DNA of 64,000 nucleotides from Paralteromonas sediminis (GCF_003820355.1 NZ_RPOK01000004.1:372001-436000); one strand, 5' to 3'; shown: positions 35,839 through 45,365, numbered from the stretch's first letter. The notes: generated by a model not told the origin, from the letters alone. A program made the numbers and translations.

Positions 35839-35854
35839 TGGCACACTATTCTCA
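35839..35854 (+). promoter_or_regulatory. Possible sigma-54 promoter of the export operon
   Basis: TGGCACACTATTCTCA at 35839-35854 has a perfect -24 element (TGGCAC) but a poor -12 element (TCTCA against TTGCA). Position relative to the upstream palindromes and the presence of an NtrC-type activator gene in the same locus support it; the -12 mismatch counts against it. Confidence 0.4.
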
Positions 35855-35892
35855 TAGTCACTACCAACAGAATACACAATGGACGTTCGACT

Positions 35893-35991
35893 ATGACACT
35901 GACTTACTTTTTGATTTCGCCTATCACCATATTGGCCATCTCTGTGATGGTGGTGCTGGCAGAGAATGCTGCACAGGAGAAAGTCTTATGA
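35893..35991 (+). CDS. Putative 32-residue single-span membrane protein
   Basis: Short ORF from ATG 35893 to TGA 35991, reading a strongly hydrophobic helix (YFLISPITILAISVMVVLAE) with a polar tail (NAAQEKVL). Its stop overlaps the start codon of the adaptor gene as ATGA, the pattern of translational coupling. A weak GGACG lies about 10 bases upstream of its start. The hydrophobic composition and exact junction make it more credible than chance, and small membrane subunits are known for several transport operons. Function unknown. Confidence 0.5.
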   Translation: MTLTYFLISPITILAISVMVVLAENAAQEKVL

Positions 35992-37244
35992 TCCGTGATA
36001 CACAAGCACAAGATACGGTTATCGCCTCACCAAAAAAGCGCGTCAAAAAATGGATCGTGGCCGTGACAGCGCTGGTAGCCATTGGATTTGCCGCTAATGC
36101 CATGTTATCGGCCCCCAGTGCAGACATTTCCATCGACCGCGTGAGTGTTCAGATTGGCACCCTTGAAAGAGGTGAGTTAGTGCGTGACATCGTTTCAAAT
36201 GGTCGGATAGTCGCCGCCAATGCGCCCCAGCTTTATAGCCCGGAAGAGGGGTTTGTCGATCTTAAAGTAAAAGCCGGTGATCAGGTTGAGCAGGGACAAG
36301 TTGTCGCAATTGTTGATAGTCCAGAATTAAACAACACCTTAAAGCAGGCGCGTTCTGAGCTTGCCAGACTGGAGGGTGAAATGGCGCGACAAGAGCTTGA
36401 TGCCAGACGTCAAACTCTGTTACTCAACAAGCAAGTTGATTTGGCAGGGGTAGATTTAGAAGCCGCCGAGAGGGAAAACCGACGGGCTCAGGCTTCAATT
36501 AAAGACCACCTGATCAGTCAAATTGACTTCGAAAAAGCGGTGGATGACTTAGCCAGAGCACAATTAACGCACAAGCATGCCTTTGAAGAAGTGGCGTTGG
36601 CGAAAGACACCCTGGCTTTTGAATTGCAGTCCGCCAAGGAGACTGTCGAACAGCAGCGGCTTACCGTTGAAGAGTTACAGCGCCAGGTAAAAAATCTGCA
36701 TATTCTGGCCAGTGTGTCTGGTGTAGTAGGCAGCCTTAACGTGCAGCCCAGAGCCCGTGTGGCGAAGAACGATACCCTGATGACACTGGTTGATTTGACC
36801 GCCTATGAAGCTGAATTAAACGTCGCGGAAAGTTATGCCAATGACATTGGTATCGGTATGCAAGTGGAAATCACCATGGGCGCAACCACGCGCAGGGGTA
36901 CAGTATCGGCCATATCTCCAGAGGTCATAAATCGTGAAGTTATTACCCGTGTTCGCTTTGACGACAACAATATTAGTGGCCTCAGACAAAACCAGCAGCT
37001 GTCAGCGCGCATTTTACTGGAAAACAAAGCCAACGTGCTCAAGGTAAGACGCGGTAGTTTTTTACAGGCCGGTGGACACGTCGCTTACAAACTCAATGGT
37101 GACGTTGCTGAACGCGTCAATATTCAACTAGGCGCCACCAGCATGCGGGAAGTAGAGGTGTTAAGTGGCCTCGAAGCCGGCGACCAAATCGTGATTTCAA
37201 GTTATGAAGAATTTAACCAAGCGCCATCGCTATTGCTGCGCTAA
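35988..37244 (+). CDS. MacA/HlyD-type periplasmic adaptor of ABC exporter
   Basis: A 418-residue membrane fusion protein. An N-terminal anchor helix (WIVAVTALVAIGFAANAML, about 17-35) is followed by a lipoyl half (VDLKVKAGDQVEQGQVVAIV), a long coiled-coil hairpin (about 110-235), the second lipoyl half (LHILASVSGVVGSLNVQP) and barrel domains (TMGATTRRGTVSAISPEVIN). Such adaptors bridge MacB/FtsX-type ABC exporters to an outer membrane channel. ATG 35988 is chosen: AGGAG lies eight bases upstream and it overlaps the stop of the 32-residue ORF; the frame is open to 35838 but that part is not protein-like. It is the first large gene of the operon adaptor-ATPase-permease-permease. Confidence 0.9.
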   Translation: MIRDTQAQDTVIASPKKRVKKWIVAVTALVAIGFAANAMLSAPSADISIDRVSVQIGTLERGELVRDIVSNGRIVAANAPQLYSPEEGFVDLKVKAGDQVEQGQVVAIVDSPELNNTLKQARSELARLEGEMARQELDARRQTLLLNKQVDLAGVDLEAAERENRRAQASIKDHLISQIDFEKAVDDLARAQLTHKHAFEEVALAKDTLAFELQSAKETVEQQRLTVEELQRQVKNLHILASVSGVVGSLNVQPRARVAKNDTLMTLVDLTAYEAELNVAESYANDIGIGMQVEITMGATTRRGTVSAISPEVINREVITRVRFDDNNISGLRQNQQLSARILLENKANVLKVRRGSFLQAGGHVAYKLNGDVAERVNIQLGATSMREVEVLSGLEAGDQIVISSYEEFNQAPSLLLR

Positions 37245-37260
37245 TAAAGGGAACGTAAAG

Positions 37261-37971
37261 ATGTTAAAAATGCAAAAAATAAACAAAGTCTATCAAACTG
37301 AAATGGTGCAAACCCACGCATTGCGCGACTTTAGTCTAGAGGTCAATGAGGGGGAATTCATTGCGGTTACAGGGCCGTCTGGCTCGGGCAAAACGACGTT
37401 CCTAAACATTGCTGGCATGCTGGAAACCTTTACCGATGGAGAATACGAACTAGACGGTGTGCGCGTTGGCGGCCTGAATGACAATCAACGTGCAGACTTG
37501 AGAAACCAAAAAATTGGTTTCATTTTCCAAGGATTTAACCTTATCCCAGACCTTAACCTGTATGAAAATGTGGAAGTGCCTTTGCGCTACAGAGGTATCA
37601 AAACTGCCGAGCGCAAACGCAGAATTGAACGCTGCCTTGAGCAAGTCGGCTTAGGCAGTCGGGCTAAGCACCTTCCGCAACAATTATCAGGTGGACAACA
37701 ACAGCGGGTTGCCATTGCCCGAGCTCTTGCCGGAGAACCCAGATTTCTTCTGGCTGATGAACCTACAGGTAACTTAGACAGTTTGATGGCTCGCCAGGTC
37801 ATGGAGCTGCTGGAACAAATCAATCGTGACGGCGCCACTATTGTGATGGTAACACACGACCCGGAATTGGCCCGTCGCGCTCCTCGAAACATCCAAATTG
37901 TTGACGGACAGATGGCTGACTTTACCTTATATCAAGGTGCAGCTGAACACGCTGTGGCAATGGAGGCATAG
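37261..37971 (+). CDS. ABC exporter ATPase, MacB/LolD type
   Basis: A 236-residue ATPase with Walker A GPSGSGKTT (about 38-46), a Q-loop (FIFQGFNLIPDL), signature LSGGQQQRVAIARAL, Walker B FLLADEPTGNLDS and H-loop VTHDPE. This is the LolD/MacB-type subfamily that energises mechanotransmission exporters with FtsX-like permeases. The frame is open to 37204 inside the adaptor gene, but ATG 37261 follows AAAGGGA at 37246-37252 and gives the normal N-terminus (MLKMQKINKVYQTE). It ends two bases before the first permease gene. Confidence 0.93.
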   Translation: MLKMQKINKVYQTEMVQTHALRDFSLEVNEGEFIAVTGPSGSGKTTFLNIAGMLETFTDGEYELDGVRVGGLNDNQRADLRNQKIGFIFQGFNLIPDLNLYENVEVPLRYRGIKTAERKRRIERCLEQVGLGSRAKHLPQQLSGGQQQRVAIARALAGEPRFLLADEPTGNLDSLMARQVMELLEQINRDGATIVMVTHDPELARRAPRNIQIVDGQMADFTLYQGAAEHAVAMEA

Positions 37972-37973
37972 GC

Positions 37974-39287
37974 ATGTTTGCTCATTACATTGATTTGGGA
38001 TGGCGCAGTTTTAAGCGTACACCCTTAATAAGTATCTTAATGGTACTGGCAATTGCCGTCGGCATTGGCATCACCATGACAAGCCTGTCGGTTTATCACA
38101 TGATGGCGATGGATCCGATCCCGCATAAAAGTGATAAGTTGCATCATCCACAGCTCAACACGCTGGATGATGGACGCAACTGGAACACGCCAGATGACTT
38201 ACCTTATCAATTGACCTATCAAGATGTACAAAACTTAGCAAATGCACCCGTACCCGCGTTGAAAACACCCTCTTTTCGGACGGGTTTCTCGGTACATATG
38301 AATTCTCCAGATGTAAAACCCTTTGTAGAGTCAGCACGTGTTGTTAACCGTGATTTCTTCGACATGTTCGAATTGCAATTCATTTATGGGGGGCCGTGGA
38401 GCCAAACTGAACAACGAGACGCCTCGCCTGTGGTCATTATTAGCTCAGAAGTTAATGAAAGGCTTTTTGCAGGTCAAAACTCTGTTGGAAAGCAGATCTA
38501 CCTTGATGATACCAGCTACAGAGTTTCAGGCGTGATCGCCAATTGGGATATTCATACTAAATATTATGACTTGAACAATGGCGCATTTAACGACCCGGAA
38601 AACCTTTTTATCCCCTTTTCACTCACTGCCGTTAAAGAGTTAGCTTCATGGGGTAACAATAACGGCTGGAAGCGGGAAAACATTGATACGTTTCAAGACA
38701 AATTGAATTCAGAGGAATTATGGCTCCAATTTTGGGTGCAACTCAACACTGCTGAAGAAAAGCAAGAGTACGGTGAATTTCTTATGGCTTATATGCAGGA
38801 CCAAAAAGCTAAAGGCCGATTTAACCGCGAAAATTTAGAATTTGGACTTAGAAATGTCGTGGAGTGGATGGAGTACAACGAGGTGGTATCGGAAGATAAC
38901 AGAGTCCTCGTCGGGATTAGCTTCATGTTTCTCATCGTGTGCGTTGCCAATATTTTGGGTTTGCTGCTGGCCAAGTTTTTGCGTCGAGCCCCTGAAGTAG
39001 GTGTTCGCAGAGCCCTTGGAGCGAGTAAGAGGCAAGTGTTTTATCAACACATTGTAGAAGTATCTATGTTAGGCCTACTAGGTGGTTTAATAGGTATTGG
39101 TATTGCTCAACTGGGTTTGTGGGGGATCCGCACGACCTATGGCTACTACAGTGACTTGGCCACAATGGACATAACCATGTATTTGGCAGCACCGACCATT
39201 GCTTTGCTAGCAAGCTTTATCGCGGGCTTGTATCCCGCATGGTTAGTCTGTCGTACAACCCCTGCTATTTATTTAAAGAGTCAATAG
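37974..39287 (+). CDS. ABC exporter permease, FtsX/MacB type (first)
   Basis: A 437-residue permease with one N-terminal helix (ISILMVLAIAVGIGITMTSL), a large periplasmic MacB-PCD-like domain (about 45-290), and three C-terminal helices (about 310-430) with the FtsX-type motif EVGVRRALGASKRQVFYQHI. This topology (1+3 helices) is that of MacB and LolC/E. It pairs with the next gene as a heterodimer on the LolD-type ATPase. The cargo is unknown; such systems export peptides, lipids or antimicrobial compounds. Confidence 0.9.
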   Translation: MFAHYIDLGWRSFKRTPLISILMVLAIAVGIGITMTSLSVYHMMAMDPIPHKSDKLHHPQLNTLDDGRNWNTPDDLPYQLTYQDVQNLANAPVPALKTPSFRTGFSVHMNSPDVKPFVESARVVNRDFFDMFELQFIYGGPWSQTEQRDASPVVIISSEVNERLFAGQNSVGKQIYLDDTSYRVSGVIANWDIHTKYYDLNNGAFNDPENLFIPFSLTAVKELASWGNNNGWKRENIDTFQDKLNSEELWLQFWVQLNTAEEKQEYGEFLMAYMQDQKAKGRFNRENLEFGLRNVVEWMEYNEVVSEDNRVLVGISFMFLIVCVANILGLLLAKFLRRAPEVGVRRALGASKRQVFYQHIVEVSMLGLLGGLIGIGIAQLGLWGIRTTYGYYSDLATMDITMYLAAPTIALLASFIAGLYPAWLVCRTTPAIYLKSQ

Positions 39288-39297
39288 GAGCTACACC

Positions 39298-40509
39298 ATG
39301 TTTGAAATTAAGCCAATTTTTAACGCCCTGTGTCGCTCTAAAGTGGGCGCCATTTTACTGCTACTCCAGATCGCCATCACAACAGCGGTAGTCAGTAATG
39401 CATCGTTTATTATTTATGACCACGTGCAGTATCTCAATAAGGAAACGGGTTTCCCTCAGGACGAATTGTTCCGTTTTACGGTTCTAACCTTTGGTAAAGA
39501 CAGAGAACTGAGTCAACAATTTGAACTGGACGAAGCGATGCTTAGGAATATTCCTGGCGTGATCAATGCTGTCACCACTAATGCCGTGCCGCTATCAGGA
39601 AGTGGTTCATCGAGCAGCTTTAGATTGAAACCCAGCCCAGAAGAGAGCGAATCGGTCAACGCGGCTTATTACTTTGCCGATGAGCACGCGCTTGAAACTT
39701 TTGGCGTTAAATTGATTGAGGGGCGCAATTTCCTTCCAGAAGACGTGAGGATAACCAACACCATAGAAAATGCGCCTAATGTGGCTATTGTGTCTAAGGC
39801 TTTTGCAGAGGCTATGTTTCCTGACGAGCCTGCCTTAGGCAAAAACTTTTACTACTTCGGTGACAAGCCTCTTAAGATCATCGGTATTGTCGACACTATG
39901 CTAAGTCCGTGGCCGAGAAGCTCCAGACCGCCTGAAAACACCATTTTAGTGCCCATGATCAATCCTGGTATGTATCAACATATCATGGTGAGAACACAAG
40001 CGGGCGAGCGGGCGGCTATCATGAGACAAATGGAAGATGTCATGCTGGACGCGTATAACAAACGGGTCATCATTAATATCGAAGCACTCGACCAGGTTAA
40101 GCAGGATTACGACGCCTCTGATGTTCTAATGATGCGCATGCTTATTGTGATCATCCTCGTGTTAGTGTCAGTAACTGCATTAGGCATATTTGGCCTTACC
40201 CAATTTAATATCAGCAAACGCACTAAACAAATTGGTACTCGGCGGGCTCTGGGTGCAAGAAAATCCGATATCATTCGCTACTTCCTGGTTGAAAACGCCA
40301 TGGTTTGTTTAGGCGGCTTGTTCATTGGAAGTATCAGTGCCGTCTTGTTAGGCACTCAGCTTATGCAGTGGTATTCCATCCCGGCACTGGATAACAGCTA
40401 TGTGGCCGTCACGGCTTTGGCAGTATTTGCCATGACCATGTTAGCTGTTGTGGTACCTGCTAAACGCGCGGCAAATATATCTCCCAGCATTGCCACTCGT
40501 ACTGTTTAA
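39298..40509 (+). CDS. ABC exporter permease, FtsX/MacB type (second)
   Basis: A 403-residue permease with the same 1+3 helix topology as its neighbour: N-terminal helix (GAILLLLQIAITTAVVSNAS), periplasmic domain (about 45-275, with PLSGSGSSSSFRL and SKAFAEAMFPDEPALGKNF) and C-terminal helices with QIGTRRALGARKSDIIRYFL. It follows ten bases after the first permease gene. A strong intrinsic terminator lies just downstream, so it closes the transport part of the locus. It probably forms a heterodimer with the preceding permease. Confidence 0.9.
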   Translation: MFEIKPIFNALCRSKVGAILLLLQIAITTAVVSNASFIIYDHVQYLNKETGFPQDELFRFTVLTFGKDRELSQQFELDEAMLRNIPGVINAVTTNAVPLSGSGSSSSFRLKPSPEESESVNAAYYFADEHALETFGVKLIEGRNFLPEDVRITNTIENAPNVAIVSKAFAEAMFPDEPALGKNFYYFGDKPLKIIGIVDTMLSPWPRSSRPPENTILVPMINPGMYQHIMVRTQAGERAAIMRQMEDVMLDAYNKRVIINIEALDQVKQDYDASDVLMMRMLIVIILVLVSVTALGIFGLTQFNISKRTKQIGTRRALGARKSDIIRYFLVENAMVCLGGLFIGSISAVLLGTQLMQWYSIPALDNSYVAVTALAVFAMTMLAVVVPAKRAANISPSIATRTV

Positions 40510-40521
40510 CTGTTAAATTGC

Positions 40522-40552
40522 ATAGAGGGCATACCCGCCCTCTATCTTTTTA
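40522..40552 (+). terminator. Rho-independent terminator after the export genes
   Basis: Perfect 9-bp stem ATAGAGGGC / GCCCTCTAT around ATACCC, followed by CTTTTTAA. It separates the second permease gene from the regulator gene 30 bases further on, so the regulator pair is reached by read-through or its own promoter. Confidence 0.85.
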
Positions 40553-40580
40553 ATCCCTAAGGTAAGCACGTAAACGCATA

Positions 40581-41915
40581 ATGGATAAGGTTTTACTGGT
40601 AGATGACAATCCGGCTGTATTGGAAGCCTTATCGTTGCTCCTTGAAATTCACGGTTTCGACGTAGTCACAGCAACTGATCCGAAAGCGGCACTTCAGTCA
40701 GTGAATTATCAGCGGATTTCGTTGGTCATTCAGGACATGAACTTCAGTGCAGACACGACGTCTGGCGAAGAGGGTCAGACACTGTTTTACGCGCTACGCG
40801 ATATTAATCCGCACTTGCCTATTATTCTCATCACTGCGTGGACCGAGCTAGAACAGGCTATTACACTGGTGAAAGCCGGGGCGGCTGATTATATCGCCAA
40901 ACCCTGGGACGACAATAAACTTATCAATAGCGTGACAAACCTCATTGCGCTAGGTAAGGCCCAGCAGCAAAATGCTAACCTTTTGAAAAAGCAGGAAGAA
41001 TACAAATCGGTTGCCGATGCGGCAGGAAAAATTGGCCTAGTCTACGCAAGCACTGCCATGCAGCGACTTGTTGATATGGCTGCTCAGGTCGCTAAATCTG
41101 ACGTTTCCGTTTTAATTACTGGCCCCAATGGTTCCGGTAAAGAAAAAATTGCCGAGCTCATTCAGTCTCAGTCTGCTTTAAACCATGCACCATTTGTAAA
41201 AGTGAACGCAGGAGCATTACCTCAGGACTTAATTGAGGCTGAATTGTTTGGTGCCGAGGCAGGCGCTTACACTGGGGCAAACAAAGCCAGAATGGGTCGT
41301 TTTGAAGCCGCAAATGGTGGCACGTTATTTTTAGATGAAATTGGCAATCTTCCTTTGTCTGGTCAGATTAAACTGCTCAGAGTCTTGCAGACAGGGGAAT
41401 TTGAGCGATTAGGTTCAGTAAAAACACAAAAAACACAAGTTCGTGTGTTATCAGCCACCAATGCAAACTTACAGCAGGATATCCAAGCAGGGCGTTTCAG
41501 AGAAGATTTGTACTACCGTATCAATGTAATTGAGCTGAATATTCCTCCACTGGCAGCACGAACCGACGATATTTTACCACTCATTGAATACTTTTTACCT
41601 AATCGCAGCCTGAGTTTGTCTGCAGAGCGCGCATTAACCAATCACCTCTGGCCTGGCAATGTTCGCGAGCTGGAAAATTCTTGTAAACGCGTGGCAGTAC
41701 TTAAGCCAGAAGGAGAACTGGAGGCTGAGGATTTCGGTCTGACAGCAAAGACGGATGCAGTAAGTTTGCCGTCTCATACGCAAGAACCTTCAAAAGCGCA
41801 GCTGCTTGAAGCGCTCAATGCCCATCAAGGCGTGATAGCTCGTGTCGCCAAACAGTTTGGCCTGTCTCGTCAAGCGCTATATCGACGCCTAAATAAATAC
41901 GGAATTGAGTATTGA
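40581..41915 (+). CDS. NtrC-type sigma-54-dependent response regulator
   Basis: A 444-residue regulator in three parts. The receiver domain (1-125) has the acidic pocket VDDN, Asp52 in QDMNF and Lys in AKPWDD. The AAA+ sigma-54 interaction domain (about 150-360) has Walker A GPNGSGKE, the sigma-54 contact loop GAYTGA (228-233, Tyr in place of the common Phe), Walker B GGTLFLDEIGNLP, and LYYRINV. The Fis-type helix-turn-helix is at the C-terminus (GVIARVAKQFGLSRQALYRR). It is followed by its kinase gene with overlapping codons. It probably activates the upstream export operon from the TGTCCGC palindromes. Confidence 0.93.
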   Translation: MDKVLLVDDNPAVLEALSLLLEIHGFDVVTATDPKAALQSVNYQRISLVIQDMNFSADTTSGEEGQTLFYALRDINPHLPIILITAWTELEQAITLVKAGAADYIAKPWDDNKLINSVTNLIALGKAQQQNANLLKKQEEYKSVADAAGKIGLVYASTAMQRLVDMAAQVAKSDVSVLITGPNGSGKEKIAELIQSQSALNHAPFVKVNAGALPQDLIEAELFGAEAGAYTGANKARMGRFEAANGGTLFLDEIGNLPLSGQIKLLRVLQTGEFERLGSVKTQKTQVRVLSATNANLQQDIQAGRFREDLYYRINVIELNIPPLAARTDDILPLIEYFLPNRSLSLSAERALTNHLWPGNVRELENSCKRVAVLKPEGELEAEDFGLTAKTDAVSLPSHTQEPSKAQLLEALNAHQGVIARVAKQFGLSRQALYRRLNKYGIEY

Positions 41916-43219
41916 AACTGACATCTGTCATTACACGCATTTATGCCATTGTCCTAAGCTGTACGCTTCTTAGCTTATTGCCCGTGTTTTTTTACACTGA
42001 CTGGCCGTGGCTACACAAATCGCTCCTGCTAATTAGCGTTTTATTGTTCGCCAGCCTGCTCACCGCTTTGGCCACGAAAACTTTAAAACAAGGTATGCAG
42101 TCTTTGCACGTAGGTTTGCAAAATTTTAAGGATGGCGAATTTTCATCGTCGCTGGCTTATTCTGAAGAAGACGAAATCGGTGAACTGTGCTCCCTATATA
42201 ATGTTACAGCCGCACAGCTTCGTCAGGAAAAACACTCATTAAATCAGCGCGAGCTTATGTTAGACAAGGTATTGCAAAGTTCGCCAGATGTATTGCTACT
42301 AGCCAATGACCAAGGCCATGTGGTGTTTAGTAACCTAGCTGCGCGCACATTTTTCAACGCTACCACACGACTTGAAGGTGAACGGCTAGACGCATTGTTA
42401 GGTAAAGTACCACCTGCGGCCAGAGACGTTATCAATGACAAGCGAACCGGCTTGTTTAGTATATCCAAGACAGATTGCGAGAGTGAAACCTGGCACATCA
42501 CCTCAGGCTCGTTTTTGTTAAACAATCAAAATCATACTCTGTTTATACTCAAACAAATGACACGTGAGCTCAGCCGTCAGGAAGTAGCGGTGTGGAAAAA
42601 AGTCATCCGCTTAATCAGTCATGAACTGAACAACTCGCTTGGCCCAATCTCTTCGATGTTGCACAGTGGCAAGCTAATTAGCAATCAACTCGACGATACA
42701 CGAATGGTCAGAGTGTTTAAAACGATTGAAGAGCGTATCGACCATCTCAATCAATTTGTTCAAGGGTACGGAAAGTTTGCCAAACTCCCCTCACCGCAGC
42801 CTTCGCCTATCAACTGGGAAACCTTGCTTGAGGGTTTACATCAACAATGGGAGTTTCATCATACTTTACAGGCAGGTTGTGAGCTTCAGGCAGACCCAGT
42901 TCAACTTGAGCAACTTTTAATTAATCTATTGAAAAACGCACACGAATCAGACTCAAACACCAAGGATATCCAGCTCGACGTTAGCGCGGACAAGACAGCC
43001 GTGCACATTGACGTATCAGATAGGGGTAAGGGTATGTCGGAAACGGTCATGAGTAACGCGTTAATCCCTTTTTATTCGACGAAGACTTCTGGTAGTGGGC
43101 TCGGACTCGCATTATGCAGGGAAATTGCAGATGCTCATCATGGAAATATTGCGCTACAAAATCGTCCACAGGGAGGCCTTAACGTTCGCGTCACCCTTCC
43201 TAGAATTCATCATGTTTAG
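41912..43219 (+). CDS. NtrB/NtrY-like membrane sensor histidine kinase
   Basis: A 435-residue kinase with two N-terminal helices (about 10-28 and 35-52), a HAMP-like segment, a PAS domain (about 108-205, SSPDVLLLANDQGHVVFSNL), HisKA with SHELNNSLGPI (His237), and HATPase N (LLINLLKNAHES), G1 (DRGKGM) and G2 (GSGLGLAL) boxes. The periplasmic loop between helices is very short, so it may sense within the membrane. The start is TTG 41912, overlapping the regulator stop as TTGA; no better start exists. With the preceding regulator it forms the two-component pair for the export operon. Confidence 0.9.
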   Translation: MKLTSVITRIYAIVLSCTLLSLLPVFFYTDWPWLHKSLLLISVLLFASLLTALATKTLKQGMQSLHVGLQNFKDGEFSSSLAYSEEDEIGELCSLYNVTAAQLRQEKHSLNQRELMLDKVLQSSPDVLLLANDQGHVVFSNLAARTFFNATTRLEGERLDALLGKVPPAARDVINDKRTGLFSISKTDCESETWHITSGSFLLNNQNHTLFILKQMTRELSRQEVAVWKKVIRLISHELNNSLGPISSMLHSGKLISNQLDDTRMVRVFKTIEERIDHLNQFVQGYGKFAKLPSPQPSPINWETLLEGLHQQWEFHHTLQAGCELQADPVQLEQLLINLLKNAHESDSNTKDIQLDVSADKTAVHIDVSDRGKGMSETVMSNALIPFYSTKTSGSGLGLALCREIADAHHGNIALQNRPQGGLNVRVTLPRIHHV

Positions 43220-43289
43220 GCATTCAAATCTAATCTGATATTCAGCCAGTACAAGTGTTAACAATGACAACGACAAAAGCAGGAAAATC

Positions 43290-45365
43290 ATGCAACAATC
43301 ACGACTGAGCAAGGTAGGTAAATACAAGACAATAAAACTCGTCCTATCAGGTTTGTTACTCTTTCAGGCCAGCACTGTAAGTGCAGAGCCCACAAGCGCC
43401 TCGCACTTGTTTCAACCTGAAGATATCTTTCAATTGGAAGTGGCCACTAGCCCTCAGGTGTCGCCCGATGGCAACCATGTTGTCTACGTTCGTCGTTCCA
43501 ATGACATTATGTCGGACAGCTCTCGTTCGAGTTTGTGGATTGTTGAGACGGAATCCGGTGATCACCGCCCTTTACTATCGTCCAGTAAAAACTTTTACTC
43601 TCCACGCTGGTCGCCCGACGGTAAGAAACTTGCATATCTTTCCAACCAAGAGGGCAAAACCCAACTTTATGTGCGTTGGATGGATACTGGGCAAACAGCG
43701 CTAGTAACCAATGTTCAGTCTTCGCCCTCTTCCATTACCTGGTCGCCTGACGGAAAAGTCATTGCCTTTACAATGAGCGTGGATGCCAAAGAGTCCCCGC
43801 TAAAGGTACATAAACCCAAAAAGCCAAAAGGTGCAAATTGGTCGGAAGACTTTCAATACATTACCAAAGCGCGTTATATGGCTGATGGCAGAGGCGTATT
43901 GGAACCTGCCTATACGCATATTTTCATTGTACCTGCAGAAGGCGGAACAGCTAGGCAAGTAACGAGTGGAAACTACCATCACCGCGGCAGTTTAAGCTTT
44001 TCAGCGGACAGTACACATATTTATTTTTCAGCCAATCGCACAGATAACTGGGAATATGAACCCGGTGAATCTGATATTTTTTCGGTGGATATGGCGGGTA
44101 ACATCACCCAAATTACCCGTGCGCCAGGCAGCGAGAGTGCGCCTGTAGTCTCGCCCAATGGGCAATATATTGCTTACACAAAACGGGACGATAAAAAACT
44201 GGCGTATCGAAACCGCTATCTTCATGTAATGAACATAGATGGCAGCAACGACAGAAACCTCACTGCCGATATAGATAACTCTGTGTCTAATGTTCAATGG
44301 AAAGAAAATAGCGGCCTGTATTATCAGCAAATGGTACGTGGCGTGACCCAAATTGACTATGTTTCGTTGCGTGGCAAGCATGAAAAACAAGTTGACGGTC
44401 TAAGTGGTGTTTCGCTAGGGCGTCCTTACACCAGCGGCACCTATGACTATGGCAAAGGCATTCTTGCTTACACCAAAGGCCGCACGGATAGGCCGGCAGA
44501 TTTATTTATAAAACGCGGCAATAGCAGTGAAATGCAGGTAACGGCGCTCAACGAAGATGTGTTTGGTCACAAATCTTTGGGCGAAGTTAGAGAGATTGTC
44601 TATTCGTCTTCCATTGATGGTGAAGAAATTCAAGGCTGGTATATTCTTCCACCCGACTATGATGCCAGTAAAAAGTACCCGCTTATTCTGGAAATTCACG
44701 GTGGCCCGCACTTAGCCTATGGCCCTGTATTTACTGCCGAATTACAACGAATGGCAGCCGAAGGTTACATTGTGTTTTACAACAATCACAGGGGTAGCAC
44801 AGGATATGGCGAACGATTTGCGCTATTGTTGCAAAACAAGTATTCGTCAAAATATGATTTTGCTGACCACATGTCAGGTGTAGATGCGCTTATCGAAAAA
44901 GGCTTGGTAGACCCAGATCAGTTGTTTATTACCGGAGGGTCAGCGGGTGGTATTGCTACCGCTTACGCCATTGGACTGACCGACAGGTTTAAAGCCGCAG
45001 TCGTCGCAAAGCCCGTGATTAACTGGGTATCTAAGGTGCTCACAGCTGACAGCGGTCTCTATCAGATTCCATATCAGTTTCCCGGTATGCCTTGGGAAGA
45101 GATGGCTCACTATTGGGAGCGCTCGCCACTCTCTTTGGTAGGTAATGTTACCACACCGACCATGCTGTTAACCGGTATTGAAGATAAACGCACGCCCATG
45201 TCAGAAACGGAACAATATTATCAGGCATTAAAATTGCGCAAAGTAGATACGGTTTTGGTGAAAGTGCCGGGTTCTTCACATGGTATTGCCGCAAGACCAT
45301 CGCGGATGATTGGCAAAATTGAGAATATACTGGCTTGGTTTGAGAAGTATAAATCAACCGACTAA
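43290..45365 (+). CDS. Secreted S9 peptidase (dipeptidyl/acylaminoacyl peptidase-like)
   Basis: A 691-residue serine peptidase of family S9. A signal peptide is present (LVLSGLLLFQASTVSAEP). A seven-bladed PD40-type propeller follows (about 35-410, with repeats of the form SPDGNHVVYV, SPDGKKLAYLS, SPNGQYIAYT). The alpha/beta hydrolase domain (about 430-690) has HGGPHLAYG, nucleophile GGSAGG (Ser551), an Asp in the TGIEDKRTPMS segment and His in SSHGI. Such enzymes cut short peptides in the periplasm. The gene follows the two-component pair on the same strand but at a 70-base gap, probably its own unit. Confidence 0.92.
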   Translation: MQQSRLSKVGKYKTIKLVLSGLLLFQASTVSAEPTSASHLFQPEDIFQLEVATSPQVSPDGNHVVYVRRSNDIMSDSSRSSLWIVETESGDHRPLLSSSKNFYSPRWSPDGKKLAYLSNQEGKTQLYVRWMDTGQTALVTNVQSSPSSITWSPDGKVIAFTMSVDAKESPLKVHKPKKPKGANWSEDFQYITKARYMADGRGVLEPAYTHIFIVPAEGGTARQVTSGNYHHRGSLSFSADSTHIYFSANRTDNWEYEPGESDIFSVDMAGNITQITRAPGSESAPVVSPNGQYIAYTKRDDKKLAYRNRYLHVMNIDGSNDRNLTADIDNSVSNVQWKENSGLYYQQMVRGVTQIDYVSLRGKHEKQVDGLSGVSLGRPYTSGTYDYGKGILAYTKGRTDRPADLFIKRGNSSEMQVTALNEDVFGHKSLGEVREIVYSSSIDGEEIQGWYILPPDYDASKKYPLILEIHGGPHLAYGPVFTAELQRMAAEGYIVFYNNHRGSTGYGERFALLLQNKYSSKYDFADHMSGVDALIEKGLVDPDQLFITGGSAGGIATAYAIGLTDRFKAAVVAKPVINWVSKVLTADSGLYQIPYQFPGMPWEEMAHYWERSPLSLVGNVTTPTMLLTGIEDKRTPMSETEQYYQALKLRKVDTVLVKVPGSSHGIAARPSRMIGKIENILAWFEKYKSTD

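Noticed and set aside
35838-35987. N-terminal extension of the adaptor of the export operon
   Set aside because: The translation is His/Tyr-rich and not protein-like for this family; AGGAG precedes ATG 35988, and the same stretch carries a better hydrophobic ORF in another frame.
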